Source of the DNA: Gemmataceae bacterium
GTDB taxonomy: Bacteria; Planctomycetota; Planctomycetia; Gemmatales; Gemmataceae
Length of the DNA: 39,934 bases
Direction: 5' to 3'
Assembly: GCA_026419115.1 (NCBI GenBank)
Contig: JAOAAA010000020.1
Coordinates: 1 to 39,934 of the forward strand
Positions 24,798-33,189 of this stretch are shown piece after piece. How positions within the stretch are numbered: the first letter of the stretch is position 1; every line of letters starts with the position of its first letter. Position numbers and translations under genes: made by a program. The notes beneath the pieces are model-generated. The model did no database searches and had not been told where the DNA came from. It saw only the letters and a list, made by a program, of their open reading frames with translations.

Positions 24798-25361
24798 TTA
24801 TCCGGCAAACATCCCTTTCTGGCGAGCGTAGTTAAAAATTCCCCCTGCCTCGAAAATCTCAGCGACCTCACCGAGACCGGAAATTTTCCATTGATCGTTG
24901 GTCTTGTGATTGGTGAGAATTTCCTTTTCCAAATCGATGGTCAGTTCATCCCCTGTGACGATCTCATCGACCAATCGCTGAGAGGTTTCGAGCGGCATGA
25001 CATAAGCGCCGTTAATGCAATTGCGATAAAAAATGCGAGCATAAAATTCCGCAACAATCACTTGAATCCCTGCAGCAGCCAAGGCCACGGGGGCATGTTC
25101 GCGGCTGGACCCGCAACCAAAGTTTTTGCCCGCCACGATGATTTGGTAATCCGAGACAAACTCATCTCGGGTGTGAAACGGAATATGCCCTTTGGGAAGC
25201 CCCATTTGCGGTGCGGGAACCCCTGCCAGCGCATACTTGCCAAACATCCGATATTCCTCGGGAATGGCAGGGTTGTACGTCAGATACTGAGCCGGTATGA
25301 TTTGATCAGTATCGATATTATCGCCTAAAACAAAAGCCCGACCACGAATCACTTTCTGCAT
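24798..25361 (-). CDS. leuD: 3-isopropylmalate dehydratase small subunit (LeuD-type)
   Basis: A 187-residue small (swivel-domain) subunit of an aconitase-superfamily dehydratase. Seen: GDNIDTDQIIPAQYL (13-27) and the conserved GCGSSREHAP (82-91), then AEFYARIFYRNCINGAY. In leucine synthesis LeuC-LeuD interconverts 2- and 3-isopropylmalate. The short N-terminus and the GDNIDTD opening fit the HacB/LeuD2-like class rather than the ~200-residue enterobacterial LeuD, so a homoaconitase-type substrate cannot be excluded. No leuC large-subunit gene is present on either side; it must be elsewhere. It sits between trmJ (44 bases upstream) and the ceramidase gene on the minus strand, probably in one transcript. 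Confidence 0.9.
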   Translation of the reverse strand: MQKVIRGRAFVLGDNIDTDQIIPAQYLTYNPAIPEEYRMFGKYALAGVPAPQMGLPKGHIPFHTRDEFVSDYQIIVAGKNFGCGSSREHAPVALAAAGIQVIVAEFYARIFYRNCINGAYVMPLETSQRLVDEIVTGDELTIDLEKEILTNHKTNDQWKISGLGEVAEIFEAGGIFNYARQKGMFAG

Positions 25362-25405
25362 GTCGATCCAATCTCAAGTTTAGGAACTAAGATACGTCTG
25401 TTAGT

Positions 25406-26254
25406 TTATGCATTCGGGATTGTGTCATCGATCGGATTTTGAAAATCAGTCTTGGGATCGGAGAGAGCGTTTGGATTTTGAAGATCGGCTTCGGGTTCGG
25501 CAGCCCCGTCGATGATTCGTGGACCATTCCGAGCAATCCACTTCAATTGCCTTGCCAAACCGAAGAGCAAACGTACCTCGTTGGGTGAGGGTTGCGCCCG
25601 AACGATCAGATGACGCAGAGCATGCATCAGGCTATCGGCCCGCGAGCCCCAGACGAAATGAATATCTTCCAGTCCTTCACGGAGGTTCTGGAACAGAAGT
25701 TCTTGATCTTGATAAGGGGCAATCGGTTGTGTGCGATGGCTACCGCTTTGGGCAAACTGCCAATGTTTACGGAGTTCGTACAGGCAAACTGCCACGGCTT
25801 GGGACAGATTCATGCTGGAATAATTCGGGTCGGTCAAAATGCGTATTTGCCCATGACAAAGGCTTAATTCGTAATTAGTCAACCCTGAAGGTTCGGGGCC
25901 AAAAACCAGCGCACAAGGACCATCTTGCAAAGCAGGAATCATTTGTGGAATTAGTTCATCCGGCCGACCGTACGAAGTATGGCGATAAATTCCATCGGCA
26001 GTATCTGCCGTACCGTAGACCACACGACAATCAACCAAGGCATCCGGAAGTGTGTCCACCACCTTGGCGTTTTGCAAAATATGCTCACCATGTGTGGACA
26101 TTCTCTTGGCATCATCGGAAAGGTGGTTGGCATAAGGAGCCACGAGAAATAAATCCGTCAAGCCAAAGTTGCACATTAGTCGTGCCACCGCACCTACATT
26201 CGGATTGAAATGAGGTTGCACAAGAACGACACGACAACGATTCAAAGGAATCAT
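25406..26254 (-). CDS. trmJ: tRNA 2'-O-methyltransferase TrmJ (SPOUT family)
   Basis: A 282-residue enzyme predicted to methylate the ribose at position 32 of tRNAs with S-adenosylmethionine. SPOUT motifs are in order: NPNVGAVAR (17-25), LVFGPEPSGLTNYEL, and YSSMNLSQAVAV, which form the knotted cofactor site. The rest is a helical C-terminal extension like that of TrmJ. The ATG at 26254 is preferred to a GTG at 26260, which lies inside the arm of the inverted repeat. The C-terminal ~30 residues contain two near-repeats of a D-x-QNP pattern (ADLQNPNALSDPKTDFQNP). It leads a probable operon trmJ-leuD-ceramidase(-nuoL). Confidence 0.9.
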   Translation of the reverse strand: MIPLNRCRVVLVQPHFNPNVGAVARLMCNFGLTDLFLVAPYANHLSDDAKRMSTHGEHILQNAKVVDTLPDALVDCRVVYGTADTADGIYRHTSYGRPDELIPQMIPALQDGPCALVFGPEPSGLTNYELSLCHGQIRILTDPNYSSMNLSQAVAVCLYELRKHWQFAQSGSHRTQPIAPYQDQELLFQNLREGLEDIHFVWGSRADSLMHALRHLIVRAQPSPNEVRLLFGLARQLKWIARNGPRIIDGAAEPEADLQNPNALSDPKTDFQNPIDDTIPNA

Positions 26255-26257
26255 CCG

Positions 26258-26301
26258 CACTCACTCGCATCACAAAAAGTTAGTTTATGTGCGAGTGAGT
26301 G
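26258..26301 (-). promoter_or_regulatory. Perfect 12-bp inverted repeat at the trmJ translation start
   Basis: CACTCACTCGCA (26258-26269) and TGCGAGTGAGTG (26290-26301) are exact inverse complements separated by 20 bases. On the trmJ transcript the downstream arm ends three bases before the ATG, so it contains any ribosome site (GAGTGAGTG). A hairpin would hide the start; as DNA it could equally be an operator. Confidence 0.65.
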
Positions 26302-26332
26302 GGATTGAAAGGGAAAATGAGGAAAACCCCCA

Positions 26333-26527
26333 CCTGTGCCGTGTGTGTCGCTTTTGGGAACCCGTATGTAAAGTGGGGACTTTTCCTTGAGATATTCGGA
26401 TCATCACTACGAGCCTATTCGCAAGGAATAGGTGGTGAGCTTGCGGCACTCAAGGAATTCGAGTCCCCTACGGGTGAAACGTTGGTTCGCCAAAAAAGTA
26501 ACGTCACAATCACAAACACCGCAGAGG
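26333..26527 (-). ncRNA. Candidate 6S-like rod-shaped RNA
   Basis: About 195 bases fold back along their whole length. Pairs seen (plus coordinates): 26333-26349 with 26511-26527 (13 of 17 paired), 26360-26366 with 26469-26475 (ACCCGTA/TACGGGT), 26375-26381 with 26462-26468 (GGGGACT/AGTCCCC), 26385-26391 with 26449-26455 (CCTTGAG/CTCAAGG), 26401-26407 with 26432-26438 (one G-U), and 26415-26420 with 26426-26431 capped by GCAAG. A largely unpaired stretch (26476-26489 opposite few bases, plus the 8-base bulge 26367-26374) gives a central bubble. Size and shape fit 6S RNA, the RNA polymerase decoy. The minus strand is preferred because a promoter ends one base before the rod begins. The 6S identity is inference; the fold is seen. 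Confidence 0.55.
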
Positions 26528-26534
26528 TAAGAGA

Positions 26535-26563
26535 ATAATAAACCCCACACAAAGAAAAAACAA
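26535..26563 (-). promoter_or_regulatory. Promoter of the candidate 6S-like RNA
   Basis: On the minus strand TTGTTT (26563-26558) and TATTAT (26540-26535) are separated by exactly 17 bases, close to a sigma-70 type -35/-10 pair. Transcription would begin near 26528, at the base of the rod structure. The downstream trmJ gene could be reached by read-through. Confidence 0.5.
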
Positions 26564-26657
26564 TCTCAAAACATCTGGTTAAGGGAATTTTTTTGAAAAA
26601 AAAGGACAGTGAAAATTCATCTAAGAAAAGGAAAAAGGTCTTCACAGAAAAGGGGGG

Positions 26658-26990
26658 TTACCGATCAGTCTTGATTGAGCCAAGCGGTTTCCAACCATTA
26701 TTATCCTCGGGCGAGAAGAACCGACTGGCAGGGCCTTGAGGAACCGTCATCGGGGCCGGCTTATCTTGTTTCATGTCCTTCAATTTGTTGACGAATTCCC
26801 CGCCCACTTCGGCGCCTTGTTTCACTCCGGTTTGGACATCGCTGGTGATCTTTCCTGTATCGAGACTGACGTTGATATTTTGTGTGCCCGTGGGACTTTT
26901 CTCGGCAGAGATTTTGTACCAACCAAGGTACCAACCCGCTCCTAGAAAAGCGACCGTCGCTAAACCAATTAAAGCAAAGAGATTACGCAT
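26658..26990 (-). CDS. Small membrane-anchored protein of unknown function
   Basis: A 110-residue protein with one N-terminal membrane segment (about 4-24, LFALIGLATVAFLGAGWYLGWY) and a polar outer part rich in Lys, Asp and Pro. The segment ISLDTGKITSDVQTGVKQGAEVG-like in the middle may form an amphipathic helix. AAAGGAT lies seven bases before the ATG, a good ribosome site. I recognise no family. It precedes the candidate 6S-like RNA on the same strand and is divergent from prkA. Confidence 0.65.
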   Translation of the reverse strand: MRNLFALIGLATVAFLGAGWYLGWYKISAEKSPTGTQNINVSLDTGKITSDVQTGVKQGAEVGGEFVNKLKDMKQDKPAPMTVPQGPASRFFSPEDNNGWKPLGSIKTDR

Positions 26991-27440
26991 GTTTGTATCC
27001 TTTCAAAAAGGCTGGGTTCTAGGGGTTCCTCACCCAATCCGTACTCCTCAAACAAGCCCCCACTCTAACAACAAATGACTAGGAAATCTAGGCAGATTCA
27101 ATTCCTTGGGATATATGAAGGTATTTTGGGCTTGACAAATACCCGTTGTCTATGAGTAGTCTTGTATAGGTTAAATGTCGGAGGAAAGTTTTCTTGCAAC
27201 TCGGAACAAAAAGTCGTTGCTCTGAGGTCAATCTGTAACGATCGGGTATTTTGGAGAGAATTCCAAATTCCTGAATCATTTTGGAGCAGCGATTGGGTAA
27301 AATAGAGTAGACCTCTCCTTCGCTTGTGTTGGCTTACTAGCGATTCTGTATCCAACACGACACGCAAGGCTTACCGGCGAAAGCATAGGGGCTCTCGTCG
27401 GCCCCCTCAAAACCCCAGATGAATCTAAACGGAGATTACG
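26991..27440. other. Long upstream region of prkA with inverted repeats, no gene
   Basis: 450 bases without a convincing gene. It holds two clear inverted repeats: GGTATTT/AAATACC (27120-27126 and 27137-27143) and GTGTTGG/CCAACAC (27326-27332 and 27352-27358, with CTTG/CAAG further out). The motif GGGTATTTTGG is nearly repeated near 27120 and 27243. A short GGGG/CCCC hairpin lies at about 27388-27405. These could be operators or leader structures of the stress module. A minus-strand open frame (27098-27367) starts on TTG with no ribosome site and was not accepted. Confidence 0.4.
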
Positions 27441-29477
27441 ATGAGTCAGGGCTTCAAGATATTAAATGAATTGCGTTCGGATGGTGATATTACCGATTAC
27501 CAACGGCTTCACTGGGAAGGCTCATTCGATGAATATCTGGATTTGGTAATTGCTCATCCGGAAGTCACTCGGACTGCCTACCAACGTCTTTACGATATGA
27601 TCCTCTCTCACGGGACCGAGGAGACTTACGAACACAAAGAAAAAATCACCCGCTACAAATTCTTCACCGAATATGCCTCACAACATGGGGATGCGGTTTT
27701 CGGGTTAGATCGTACCTTGGCTAATCTAGTGCATACCTTCAAGTCCGCCGCACAAGGCTACGGGACAGAAAAACGGGTCCTGCTCTTGCACGGTCCGGTG
27801 GGTTCGGCCAAAAGTACCATCGCCCGCTTACTCAAACGGGGCCTAGAAGATTACTCGCGGACCGATGCCGGTGCCATCTATGCCTATTCGTGGAAAATGC
27901 CCGATGGCACTCTTTCTAAGTGTCCCATGCACGAAGAACCCTTGAAGCTGATTCCTCATGAATATCGCGCTAAACTCTTGGAGAAGCTCAACGCACACAA
28001 AAAATCTTCCTTTGAAATCACCATCCGAGGGGATGTCTGCCCCTTCTGTCGGCAAATGTTTACCGATCGTCTCAAACAATATGGGGGCGATTGGCAACGC
28101 GTACTGGGGGACATTCGTGTTTATCGGCTTATACTCAGCGAGCAAGATCGCATTGGTATTGGTACCTTCCAACCGAAGGATGAAAAGAATCAAGATTCCA
28201 CGGAATTAACCGGCGACATCAACTACCGTAAGATCGCAGAATACGGCGCCGAGTCCGATGCTCGCGCCTTTAACTTCGATGGGGAACTCAATATCGCCAA
28301 TCGCGGTTTAGTCGAATTTATCGAAGTGCTCAAACTGGATGTGGCCTTCTTGTACGATTTGTTAGGGGCCTCCCAAGAACACAAGATCAAACCCAAGAAA
28401 TTTGCCCAAACCGACATCGACGAAGTGATTCTTGGTCACACGAACAGCCCCGAATATCGCAAACTCCAGAGTAACGAATTTATGGAAGCCCTGCGTGACC
28501 GAACCGTTAAGATCGATGTTCCCTATGTGACACGGCTTCGCGATGAAGTCAAAATTTACGAGAAAGATTTCAACCCCCAACGGGTCAAAGGGAAACATAT
28601 TGCTCCGCACACGATCGAAGTGGCAGCCATGTGGGCCGTGCTGACTCGCCTCAGTCCGCCGAAGCATCATAACCTGACCCTGATGCAGAAACTCAAACTG
28701 TACAACGGTAAAACTTTGCCCGGTTTCACCGAAGATAACATTATCGACCTGAAACGAGAAGCCCCTGAAGAGGGGATGTCGGGAATTTCGCCTCGATATA
28801 TCCAAGACAAAATTTCCAATGCACTCGTCGCTCACCCCGAGGAAGACAACATCAATCCCTTTATGGTTCTGAAGGAACTCGAAGAGGGTTTGCGGCACCA
28901 TGCCTTGATTACAGATGAGGATACCTTAAAGCACTACAAAGAATTGTTGGCGGTGGTGAAGGAAGAATACGAAGACATTGTGAAGAATGAGGTTCAACGA
29001 GCCATTGCCGCCGATGAAGAGGCGCTGACTCGGCTCTGCGGCAATTACATCGACAATGTCAAAGCCTACACCCAACGGGAAAAGGTTCGGAATCGTTATA
29101 CAGGAAGCTACGAAGAGCCAGATGAGCGATTGATGCGGAGCGTCGAGGAAAAAATCGATATTCCCGAATCTCGTAAAGATGATTTCCGCCGCGAGATTAT
29201 GAACTACATTGGGGCCTTGGCTATTGACGGCAAGAAATTCGACTATAGAACGAATGAACGCCTTCAAAAAGCGTTAGAATTGAAATTGTTCGAGGACCAA
29301 AAGGATACCATCAAACTCTCGAGTTTGGTTTCTAACGTGGTAGACAAGGCGACTCAAGAAAAAATTGACATAGTGAAGCAGCGCTTGATCCGAAATTATG
29401 GATATAATGAATCAAGTGCAACTGATGTGCTGACATTTGTGGCAAGCATCTTTGCCCGAGGTCAGACGAAGAAATAA
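27441..29477 (+). CDS. prkA: PrkA-family serine protein kinase (AAA-type, YeaG-like)
   Basis: A 678-residue cytoplasmic protein, slightly longer than E. coli YeaG (644). The N-terminal PrkA AAA domain has the Walker A motif GPVGSAKST (118-126). [13 protein letters not shown] segment and a CPFC pair follow, then [12 protein letters not shown] and [18 protein letters not shown], all typical of the family. The C-terminal part is the PrkA kinase-like domain. PrkA proteins phosphorylate serine or act as AAA+ proteases, and act in stress, starvation and sporulation. GGAG lies nine bases before the ATG. Followed by the SRP RNA gene, then yeaH and spoVR: the conserved yeaG-yeaH-ycgB module. Confidence 0.96.
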   Translation: MSQGFKILNELRSDGDITDYQRLHWEGSFDEYLDLVIAHPEVTRTAYQRLYDMILSHGTEETYEHKEKITRYKFFTEYASQHGDAVFGLDRTLANLVHTFKSAAQGYGTEKRVLLLHGPVGSAKSTIARLLKRGLEDYSRTDAGAIYAYSWKMPDGTLSKCPMHEEPLKLIPHEYRAKLLEKLNAHKKSSFEITIRGDVCPFCRQMFTDRLKQYGGDWQRVLGDIRVYRLILSEQDRIGIGTFQPKDEKNQDSTELTGDINYRKIAEYGAESDARAFNFDGELNIANRGLVEFIEVLKLDVAFLYDLLGASQEHKIKPKKFAQTDIDEVILGHTNSPEYRKLQSNEFMEALRDRTVKIDVPYVTRLRDEVKIYEKDFNPQRVKGKHIAPHTIEVAAMWAVLTRLSPPKHHNLTLMQKLKLYNGKTLPGFTEDNIIDLKREAPEEGMSGISPRYIQDKISNALVAHPEEDNINPFMVLKELEEGLRHHALITDEDTLKHYKELLAVVKEEYEDIVKNEVQRAIAADEEALTRLCGNYIDNVKAYTQREKVRNRYTGSYEEPDERLMRSVEEKIDIPESRKDDFRREIMNYIGALAIDGKKFDYRTNERLQKALELKLFEDQKDTIKLSSLVSNVVDKATQEKIDIVKQRLIRNYGYNESSATDVLTFVASIFARGQTKK

Positions 29478-29484
29478 GCCGAAT

Positions 29485-29601
29485 GTGTAGGGATAGGGTG
29501 GGGGCCTGACCGACAGGAAGGTTTGAACCGTGTCAGGCCGGAAGGAGCAGCACTAAGGGCTGGAATGTGCGGCTCAGGGCACCCCCACCTTATTCCTACA
29601 C
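29485..29601 (+). ncRNA. ffs: Signal recognition particle RNA, small bacterial (4.5S) type
   Basis: The conserved apical domain GTCAGGCCGGAAGGAGCAGC, with its GGAA tetraloop, lies at 29532-29551. The ends pair over a long stem: 29485-29504 with 29582-29601, nearly perfect if G-U pairs are allowed. The 3' part CAGGGCACCCCCACC is typical of 4.5S RNA. The RNA binds Ffh to target membrane proteins during translation. The mature ends may lie inside the given limits. The gene sits eight bases after the prkA stop and 154 bases before yeaH, which is an unusual place for it. No T-run follows the stem. Confidence 0.93.
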
Positions 29602-29755
29602 TTCGGTCCCTCCCCATCTCTGAAATGGTTTAGCCTTCCTGACTGATTTGCACCCGTTGGTATTTTCCGACCCAGTCGCTTCACATTTCAAAGATTGAGG
29701 AGCAAAGCTTTTGAAAATTAGCGTTAAAAAATAATACGATTTTGAGGTCGGAGCC

Positions 29756-30856
29756 ATGAGTCAACGTATCGAACGCGATTTGCAACGGTTCCGCAAAATT
29801 GTGCGGGGCAAGGTCAAATCGGACCTTCAAAAATACGTCTCCCGTGGGGAATTGATCGGGAAAAAGGGTAAGGATTTTGTCTCAATTCCCCTGCCCCAAA
29901 TTCAGATTCCCCAGTTCCAATACGGGAAGAAAAATTCCGGCGGGGTCGGCAGCGGCCCCGGACAAGTGGGACAACCCATTTCCGACCCCGATCAAGCAGG
30001 TACTCCTCAGGCTGGTGATTCCCCAGGCGGACATATCCTTGAGGTCGAGTTGTCGCTTCAAGAGCTGGCCGAGATTTTGGGGGAAGAACTCTCCCTTCCC
30101 AGAATCGAACCGAAGGGGAAGAAAAACGTCATTTCGGAAAAAGATAAATACTCGACCATTCGCAAGGTCGGGCCGGAATCTTTACGGCACTTTAAGAGAA
30201 CTTTCAAGCAGGCCCTGAAACGCCAGATTGCTTCGGGGACTTATAACCCCATGCAACCGCGAATTATACCCATTAAAGAAGATAAGCTTTATCGGTCTTG
30301 GAAAACGGTGCAGAAACCCGATGCCGTGGCCTGCATCATCTACATCATGGACGTTTCCGGAAGCATGACCGATGAACAAAAAGAGATCGTCCGCATTGAA
30401 TCTTTTTGGTTAGACACATGGATTAAATCGCATTACCAAGGGATCGATCGGGTTTATATTATTCACGATGCCGTAGCGAAAGAGGTTGATGAGCATACCT
30501 TCTATCACACTCGGGAAAGCGGGGGAACGAAAATTTCCAGCGCCTATGAATTGGCCGCGAAAATCATCAGTCAACGCTATCCGGCCTCGGAGTGGAACTT
30601 ATACATCTTCCACTTTTCCGATGGAGATAATTGGGGGGACGATAACCCCAAATGCCTCGATATTTTAGTGAACCGCTTACTCCCTGAGGTGAATCTATTT
30701 GGATATGGGCAAGTCGAAAGCCCTTATGGTTCGGGTGAATTTATCGAGCATATTTCCGAGTTTATTGGCTCACACGATAATCTTGTTGTCTCGAAAATTC
30801 CCGACCGCGATTCGATCCTCAAGAGTATTCGAGAATTCCTTACCACAGGCCGGTAA
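29756..30856 (+). CDS. yeaH: YeaH/YhbH family protein (DUF444, VWA-like)
   Basis: A 366-residue protein of the DUF444 family that accompanies PrkA. The N-terminal half is basic, with a Gly/Pro/Ser-rich linker (about 62-95), then LEVELSLQELAEILGEELSLP. The C-terminal half is a von Willebrand A-like domain with the MIDAS motif DVSGSMT (199-205), a conserved GGTKISSAYELA segment and HFSDGDNW. The family is linked to stress response and, in Bacillus, sporulation (YhbH). GGAG at 29750-29753 is close to the ATG. It is followed 91 bases later by spoVR on the same strand. Confidence 0.95.
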   Translation: MSQRIERDLQRFRKIVRGKVKSDLQKYVSRGELIGKKGKDFVSIPLPQIQIPQFQYGKKNSGGVGSGPGQVGQPISDPDQAGTPQAGDSPGGHILEVELSLQELAEILGEELSLPRIEPKGKKNVISEKDKYSTIRKVGPESLRHFKRTFKQALKRQIASGTYNPMQPRIIPIKEDKLYRSWKTVQKPDAVACIIYIMDVSGSMTDEQKEIVRIESFWLDTWIKSHYQGIDRVYIIHDAVAKEVDEHTFYHTRESGGTKISSAYELAAKIISQRYPASEWNLYIFHFSDGDNWGDDNPKCLDILVNRLLPEVNLFGYGQVESPYGSGEFIEHISEFIGSHDNLVVSKIPDRDSILKSIREFLTTGR

Positions 30857-30947
30857 GTACACAAGGATTCGGAACTACTGTTGATCGTGAAATCTATGGA
30901 AGACGAGGTTTCAACTCAAAAACGTTAGGCAGGCACGGGGGTTAACC

Positions 30948-32499
30948 ATGAAAAGCTATTTTTATCATACGAATCTTCCTCCGAACCTGAGGGTTCTTAA
31001 GGATGAAATCGAAGGTTACGCCCGAGAATACGGTTTGGATTTCTTTGAAACCATTTTTGAGGTAGTCGATGCCGACGAATTGAACCAGATCGCTGCCTTC
31101 GGGGGATTTCCCACCCGATACCCCCATTGGTCGTTTGGGATGCAATATGAGGAACTGAAAAAAAGCTACGAGTATGGCCTGTCTAAAATTTACGAAATGG
31201 TCATCAACAACGACCCCTTGCTATGCCTACCTGATGCGGTGCAACCATACCCTCGATCAAAAGTTGGTGATGGCTCACGTTTATGGTCACTCCGATTTTT
31301 TCAAGTGCAACGCTTATTTCTCGCACACCAATCGGAAGATGATGGACGAGATCGCCAATCACGGTTCGCGCATCCGAAACTACATCGAACGATTCGGTGA
31401 AGACGAGGTCGAACGCTTTATCGATCGTTGTCATTCCATCGATGATCTGATTGATATACACTCGGTTGCCTTCAAACGTCGAGCAGATACTAAACCCACT
31501 GACGAACTGGAAGTAACTGAGGAACCGAGTCTAGGGAAATTCCGCTCGAAAGATTATATGGAGGATTACATCAATCCACCGGAGGTCCTCCATGCTCGGC
31601 TTGATGAAGAAAAAAAACGCCGCGAGCAAAATGCCGATCTCTCGTTCCCTGCCCAACCAGAAAAAGATGTGCTGTTATTCTTGTTAGAATCGGCACCGTT
31701 ACGCCCTTGGCAAAGGGATATTCTTTCGATCATTCGAGACGAAGCCTATTATTTCTACCCTCAGGGGCAGACCAAAATCCTCAACGAGGGCTGGGCTAGT
31801 TATTGGCATTCGACCATCATGACCCAAAAAGCCCTCCATCCGTCTGAAGTAATTGACTATGCGGATCACCACTCAGGGACGATGGCCATGAGCGGAGGAC
31901 GCCTGAACCCCTACAAGATCGGGATTGAATTATTACGAGACATCGAAGAGCGTTGGAATCGGGGGCAATTTGGCCCCGAGTACGAGGCTTGCGATGACCT
32001 TGTGGAAAAAAGACGCTGGGACAAACAATTAGGCCTCGGCCGGCAAAAGATTTTTGAGGTTCGCCGGATTCATAACGATATTACCTTCATCGATACTTTT
32101 TTGACACCCGAATTTTGTGACCGGCATAAATTATTTAGCTTCTCGTACCACGATCAATCGGGTCAGTATGTCATCGATTCGCGAGAATTCGACAAAATTA
32201 AGCAAAGATTACTATTTAATTTGACAAACTTTGGCAAACCATGGATTTATGTAATAAACGGTAATCATAAGAACCGAGGGGAACTTCTGTTACGCCATCA
32301 ACATAATGGGATCGACCTGAAACTCAACTACGCTCGCGATGTGCTCATGAATCTCCAGTATATGTGGGCCCGTCCCGTCCATTTAGAAACCGTTGTTGAT
32401 GGGAAACCGACTCTGCTTTCGTTTGATGGGTCCGACCACACTCAGAAAATCATAGGGGATGAAAATGTCAGTAAAAACACTCCAGCAAAATCTAAGTAA
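30948..32499 (+). pseudogene. spoVR: SpoVR family protein, reading frame broken by a +1 shift
   Basis: Two frames together encode one full SpoVR/YcgB protein of about 516 residues (E. coli YcgB is 510). The first frame runs from the ATG at 30948 to [13 protein letters not shown]. The match then continues in the +1 frame as [29 protein letters not shown]. The switch falls in the CCCC run at 31214-31217: reading GAC, skipping one C, then CCT TGC TAT restores the family sequence. Without it the first frame ends at 31400 in unrelated residues. Both halves look intact, with no other damage. Explanations are a one-base insertion (real or sequencing), or a programmed +1 slip at CCC-T. It is the third gene of the prkA-yeaH-spoVR module. 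Confidence 0.9.
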
Positions 32500-32962
32500 T
32501 TGGAATCCGCAAGGGGAAGGTCCCCATGAAGCTACGTTCCCTTTAGCGGACTCGTGGCGAATTCACCTAGTGGTTCATAAGGTAGAATCGCTCGCCAGTT
32601 CGATCCAACGCTTGACCTTCGTTCGCGAACCGCAGATTCAGGGCAATCTTTCTCGATTTGCTACAACCTTGACCCAATCGCTGCATGGTTGGCTTGATAA
32701 AATTCAGGTTATCGAATGCGATCCGAATTTGAATCATGCCGTTCTCCGCTCGGAAATCACTCAAACTCAGAATGCCTCGATTCGGTATTATGAAATTCGA
32801 TTGTTCGGGACCAATCAGGTCCAACTCGAATGCTATGTCTTTGATCGAGCAACCGATAGCAAACGAGAACAGGTTTCTTTTACTTGGACTCATGAGATGA
32901 TAACTAAACTGGCGGAAGAAATCGTCAAAGCCAATCAGTTCAACAATCCTAACGTGAAATAA
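32465..32962 (+). CDS. Unknown protein overlapping the end of spoVR
   Basis: A 165-residue soluble protein with no signal peptide or membrane segment. ATG 32465 is used rather than ATG 32459 because AGGGG at 32454-32458 is correctly spaced only for the former. Its first 35 bases overlap the spoVR 3' end in another frame, so it is almost certainly translated with it. The sequence shows alternating beta strands (RIHLVVHKV, IRYYEIRLFG, VQLECYVFD) and a C-terminal helix; I recognise no family. Its location suggests a fourth member of the PrkA-YeaH-SpoVR module in this lineage. Confidence 0.75.
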   Translation: MSVKTLQQNLSNWNPQGEGPHEATFPLADSWRIHLVVHKVESLASSIQRLTFVREPQIQGNLSRFATTLTQSLHGWLDKIQVIECDPNLNHAVLRSEITQTQNASIRYYEIRLFGTNQVQLECYVFDRATDSKREQVSFTWTHEMITKLAEEIVKANQFNNPNVK

Positions 32963-33117
32963 ATCGGCCCCTAAATAATCCCTTCTGAACAGACAATCCC
33001 TTGCAATACAACGCGGCCCTCTGAGTAACCATTCAGGCGTGTTACCGATACCACCAAATAATTCAAATGGTGAACAGAGATGCAAGAATATCTTGAATTA
33101 AACACCCGAAAACACAG

Positions 33118-33154
33118 CGGCCCTCTGTCATGGGGCTACCTTGACAGAGGGCCG
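33118..33154. terminator. Strong hairpin between convergent genes, probable bidirectional terminator
   Basis: CGGCCCTCTGTCA (33118-33130) and TGACAGAGGGCCG (33142-33154) pair perfectly over 13 bases around an 11-base loop. It lies between the unknown gene ending at 32962 and the DksA-like gene ending at 33190, which converge. On the minus strand it is followed by CTGTGTTTTC, a modest T-run. A partial copy of its left arm (GCGGCCCTCTG) is at 33013-33023. Confidence 0.75.
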
Positions 33155-33189
33155 AAATTCCTAATGGTTTCAGTACGATCGAGGATCGA

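Noticed and set aside
24171-25328. A 385-codon open frame on the plus strand
   Set aside because: It lies wholly opposite the ceramidase and leuD genes, which have clear family motifs, and has no ribosome site. It is an antisense shadow.
26448-26475. T-arm-like sequence TTCGAGTCCCC suggesting a tRNA
   Set aside because: The flanking five bases do not pair as a T stem and no acceptor or anticodon arm fits; the bases belong to the rod RNA.
26299-26538. A 79-codon plus-strand open frame upstream of trmJ
   Set aside because: Its sequence is fully explained by the self-complementary rod structure, and it lacks a family match or ribosome site.
27098-27367. An 89-codon minus-strand open frame before prkA
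   Set aside because: It starts on TTG, has no ribosome site, and its residues look non-coding; inverted repeats explain part of the region.
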